The translations under genes were made by a program, and so were the position numbers. The notes under the pieces were generated by a model that saw nothing but the letters and a program-made list of their open reading frames with translations, did not search any database and was not told the origin of the DNA. This document shows, piece by piece, positions 62,486 through 64,000 of a DNA stretch of 64,000 bases. The first letter of the stretch is position 1, and each line of letters starts with the position of its first letter. This stretch comes from Crocinitomix sp. (GTDB lineage: Bacteria > Bacteroidota > Bacteroidia > Flavobacteriales_D > Crocinitomicaceae), in contig WTCE01000094.1 in the NCBI GenBank assembly GCA_013138735.1, positions 1 through 64,000 of the forward strand. Reading direction: 5' to 3'.

Positions 62486-63613
62486 TTAATGGATCAAAAC
62501 TTTAAATTTAGAAGTATCCGTATAATTCAGAACTTCTTGCGTAATAACAATTGTATTGTTTTGCAAACCTTGCACAAATGCACCTTGATCGTTGGTGTTT
62601 AATACTTGCACAGCTTGTTTTGTTAAAACGGAATCTATTTTAGAATATGTATAAACGTAATTATTTTGGATAGCGTTATTTGGTAAGCGCACGCCTTTGT
62701 GAGTTTCGGCTCGGTTTAATTCAACCTCTACATATTCTCCTTCGGTAAATGTTGCGCCTTCAATACTTTTTGGTCGCACATAAACATCAATGGATTGGGT
62801 GTTTTTATTAATTACCTCTGAAATTCGAACCACTGCACCGCTTCCTTTTAAAACACCGCTGGTGGTGTAAATAGTTACTTCTGTTCCGATTGCTATTGCT
62901 GCCGATTGATTTGTTGGAATAGAGACAGGAATTTCAAAATTGCCAGTTTCCACCAAACGCATAATTTTTGTCCCCGGATTGACAACCGAATGATTTGTGG
63001 CATAAACATCTGTAACAACTCCGCTAAAAGGAGCATAAACTCTAAATTTGCGCAATTGTTCTTCTAAACTCTTAATTGCAAAATATTCCGTGAGTACATT
63101 TCTTGTAGAGATGAAAATTTTCTCTTTAGTACTTGACCAAGCTGGTAATTGCGGAAGTGTTGCATTCAACTTGATACTACCAACATAGTTTTCCCATTTC
63201 TTAAACTGGTCTGGGAAATCGATTTTAAGATCAGGTAGTATATTCGCAATAACATTAATGAATCCACTTTTTCTTGCACGTAAATTATAACGCGCCTCAG
63301 CGTCATTAATACTAAAGAGTAATTCTCCTTTTCGAAATTTAATGCCAGGTTTTAGATTTTGTTTGCCCTGAATGAGCTTTCCCTGCACTTCACAGGCCAC
63401 GTCCATTTCATTAAAAGAGGAAACGGTACCAAATCCAATAATCTTGAAATTCTCTTCAGAATTGCTTATGGTTGTGCCATTTAAAGTAGGGTAGAAGATA
63501 GGCTTCTTATCAACCTCTTCGGCTTTACTGGCACCAGCAAAATTAAGAGTGGTCACTACCAAAACGTTAATTGAAACGAAAATGGTGATTATAATTATGT
63601 GTCTGAGTTTCAT
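62486..63613 (-). CDS. RND periplasmic adaptor (membrane fusion) protein
   Basis: A 375-residue adaptor anchored by an N-terminal helix (IIIITIFVSINVLVVTTLNF). It has a split lipoyl domain (EVQGKLIQGKQNLKPGIKF and the matching YAPFSGVVTDVYATNHSVV), a shorter helical hairpin than usual (about 115-190), and beta-barrel segments (GTEVTIYTTSGVLKGSGAVV). It links the permease to the outer-membrane channel. It is the first gene of the efflux operon. A 6-2-6 inverted repeat lies 42 bases upstream of its start. Confidence 0.88.
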   Translation of the reverse strand: MKLRHIIIITIFVSINVLVVTTLNFAGASKAEEVDKKPIFYPTLNGTTISNSEENFKIIGFGTVSSFNEMDVACEVQGKLIQGKQNLKPGIKFRKGELLFSINDAEARYNLRARKSGFINVIANILPDLKIDFPDQFKKWENYVGSIKLNATLPQLPAWSSTKEKIFISTRNVLTEYFAIKSLEEQLRKFRVYAPFSGVVTDVYATNHSVVNPGTKIMRLVETGNFEIPVSIPTNQSAAIAIGTEVTIYTTSGVLKGSGAVVRISEVINKNTQSIDVYVRPKSIEGATFTEGEYVEVELNRAETHKGVRLPNNAIQNNYVYTYSKIDSVLTKQAVQVLNTNDQGAFVQGLQNNTIVITQEVLNYTDTSKFKVLIH

Positions 63614-63655
63614 TCTTTGATCTTAAAAGATGCACGAAGTTAAGCAAAACACAAG

Positions 63656-63669
63656 TAAGGTTGACCTTA
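63656..63669. promoter_or_regulatory. Inverted repeat upstream of the efflux operon
   Basis: TAAGGT-TG-ACCTTA has perfect six-base arms and lies 42 bases upstream of the adaptor start codon. It could be a repressor site, but no regulator gene is adjacent in the window. Confidence 0.3.
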
Positions 63670-63767
63670 TTGCAACTGAAAATGGATTAAAATCAATGAA
63701 ATATAAAAAAGCGTTATCAAATACTTGATTTGAATCAATGAAAACAAGTAATTAAATATATGACTGT

Positions 63768-64000
63768 CTAGTTATTCAACCAGCTAAGGAACTTTGCCCA
63801 TACACCCTTTGGAGGTTCGGCATTCTTCTCTTCGCGTTTTATCTTTTTGGTTTCGATTTTCTTTTGTTTGGTCTTGCTAACAACAACTGGCTCTTTTTGC
63901 TGACGTTCTTTCATTACCTCTTTGTAATGTCGCTTTTTCTTTTCTTTCTCAGCTTCACGTTTTTGGTTTAGTTCAACACGAACCAAGGCCTTTTCACGAT
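63768..64000 (-). CDS. Lys/Glu-rich protein, C-terminal fragment at window edge
   Basis: The frame is open to the right edge of the window, so only the last 77 or so residues are visible. They form a charged helical region (LNQKREAEKEKKKRHYKEVM, KQKKIETKKIKREEK) followed by PPKGVWAKFLSWLNN. No internal ATG is needed because the frame continues upstream. This could be the tail of a membrane or RNA-binding protein; nothing more can be said from the visible part. Confidence 0.5.
   Translation of the reverse strand, partial: REKALVRVELNQKREAEKEKKKRHYKEVMKERQQKEPVVVSKTKQKKIETKKIKREEKNAEPPKGVWAKFLSWLNN

Overview
The window looks like chromosomal DNA of a marine or aquatic member of the Bacteroidota, probably Flavobacteriales (Crocinitomicaceae or Cryomorphaceae-like; this placement is inference). 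It is AT-rich. Secreted proteins end in type IX secretion (T9SS) C-terminal sorting domains, lipoproteins are abundant, Shine-Dalgarno sites are mostly absent, and several genes are preceded by the Bacteroidota promoter pattern TTG-N17..20-TAnnTTTG. I see no rRNA, tRNA or CRISPR array.

Layout. Bases 1-2100 are a small mobile-element graveyard: the first codons of an IS1595-like transposase run off the left edge, a truncated REP-associated tyrosine transposase (RAYT) remnant abuts a TfoX-like gene, and REP-like palindromes lie close by. Bases 2149-7290 hold a very long TraB/GumN-family protein and a DEAD-box RNA helicase. Bases 7398-12112 (+) hold a lipoprotein MsrA, a single-domain voltage-gated cation channel with an unusual selectivity filter (TLEDWTD), a MarR regulator with a perfect 22-bp palindrome in front of it, a membrane protein, an LprI-like lipoprotein and an M14 peptidase. 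Bases 12122-18449 (-) hold an NAD-linked formate dehydrogenase: a fused NuoE/NuoF-type diaphorase subunit, then the molybdenum subunit, then three poorly known genes. Bases 18598-23821 (+) hold two paralogous RDD membrane proteins flanking a broken T9SS beta-propeller gene and a DUF4279 gene.

Bases 23833-33307 hold a DacB/PBP4 peptidase and, divergently, a surface-polysaccharide cluster: AsnB-type amidotransferase, glycosyltransferase, Wza-like export lipoprotein, Wzc-like tyrosine kinase, RfbC-like epimerase and a WecA-like phospho-sugar transferase. Bases 33639-39455 (+) carry UvrA, small unknown genes, a GT-C glycosyltransferase and a DUF2520 protein. Bases 39445-43726 (-) carry a T9SS propeller protein, a predicted beta-barrel protein and a large lipoprotein. 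Bases 43885-50644 are housekeeping and accessory genes (flavoprotein, WYL regulator, SRPBCC protein, ATP-grasp, GNAT, nuclease-fold, VanW and methyltransferase). After a 780-residue T9SS protein (50784-53126), the strand switches to a long, tightly packed minus-strand run: an RND efflux system with its adaptor and TolC-like channel, followed without large gaps by a small membrane protein and a set of unknown lipoproteins plus a WG-repeat protein (53245-63613).

The points most worth a second look are the channel's selectivity filter, the RAYT remnant with its REPs, the tetranucleotide-duplication frameshift in the T9SS gene, the hexanucleotide repeat encoding the kinase tyrosine tail, the duplicated intergenic element at about 33.3 and 46.5 kb, and the unknown WG-repeat/lipoprotein operon.
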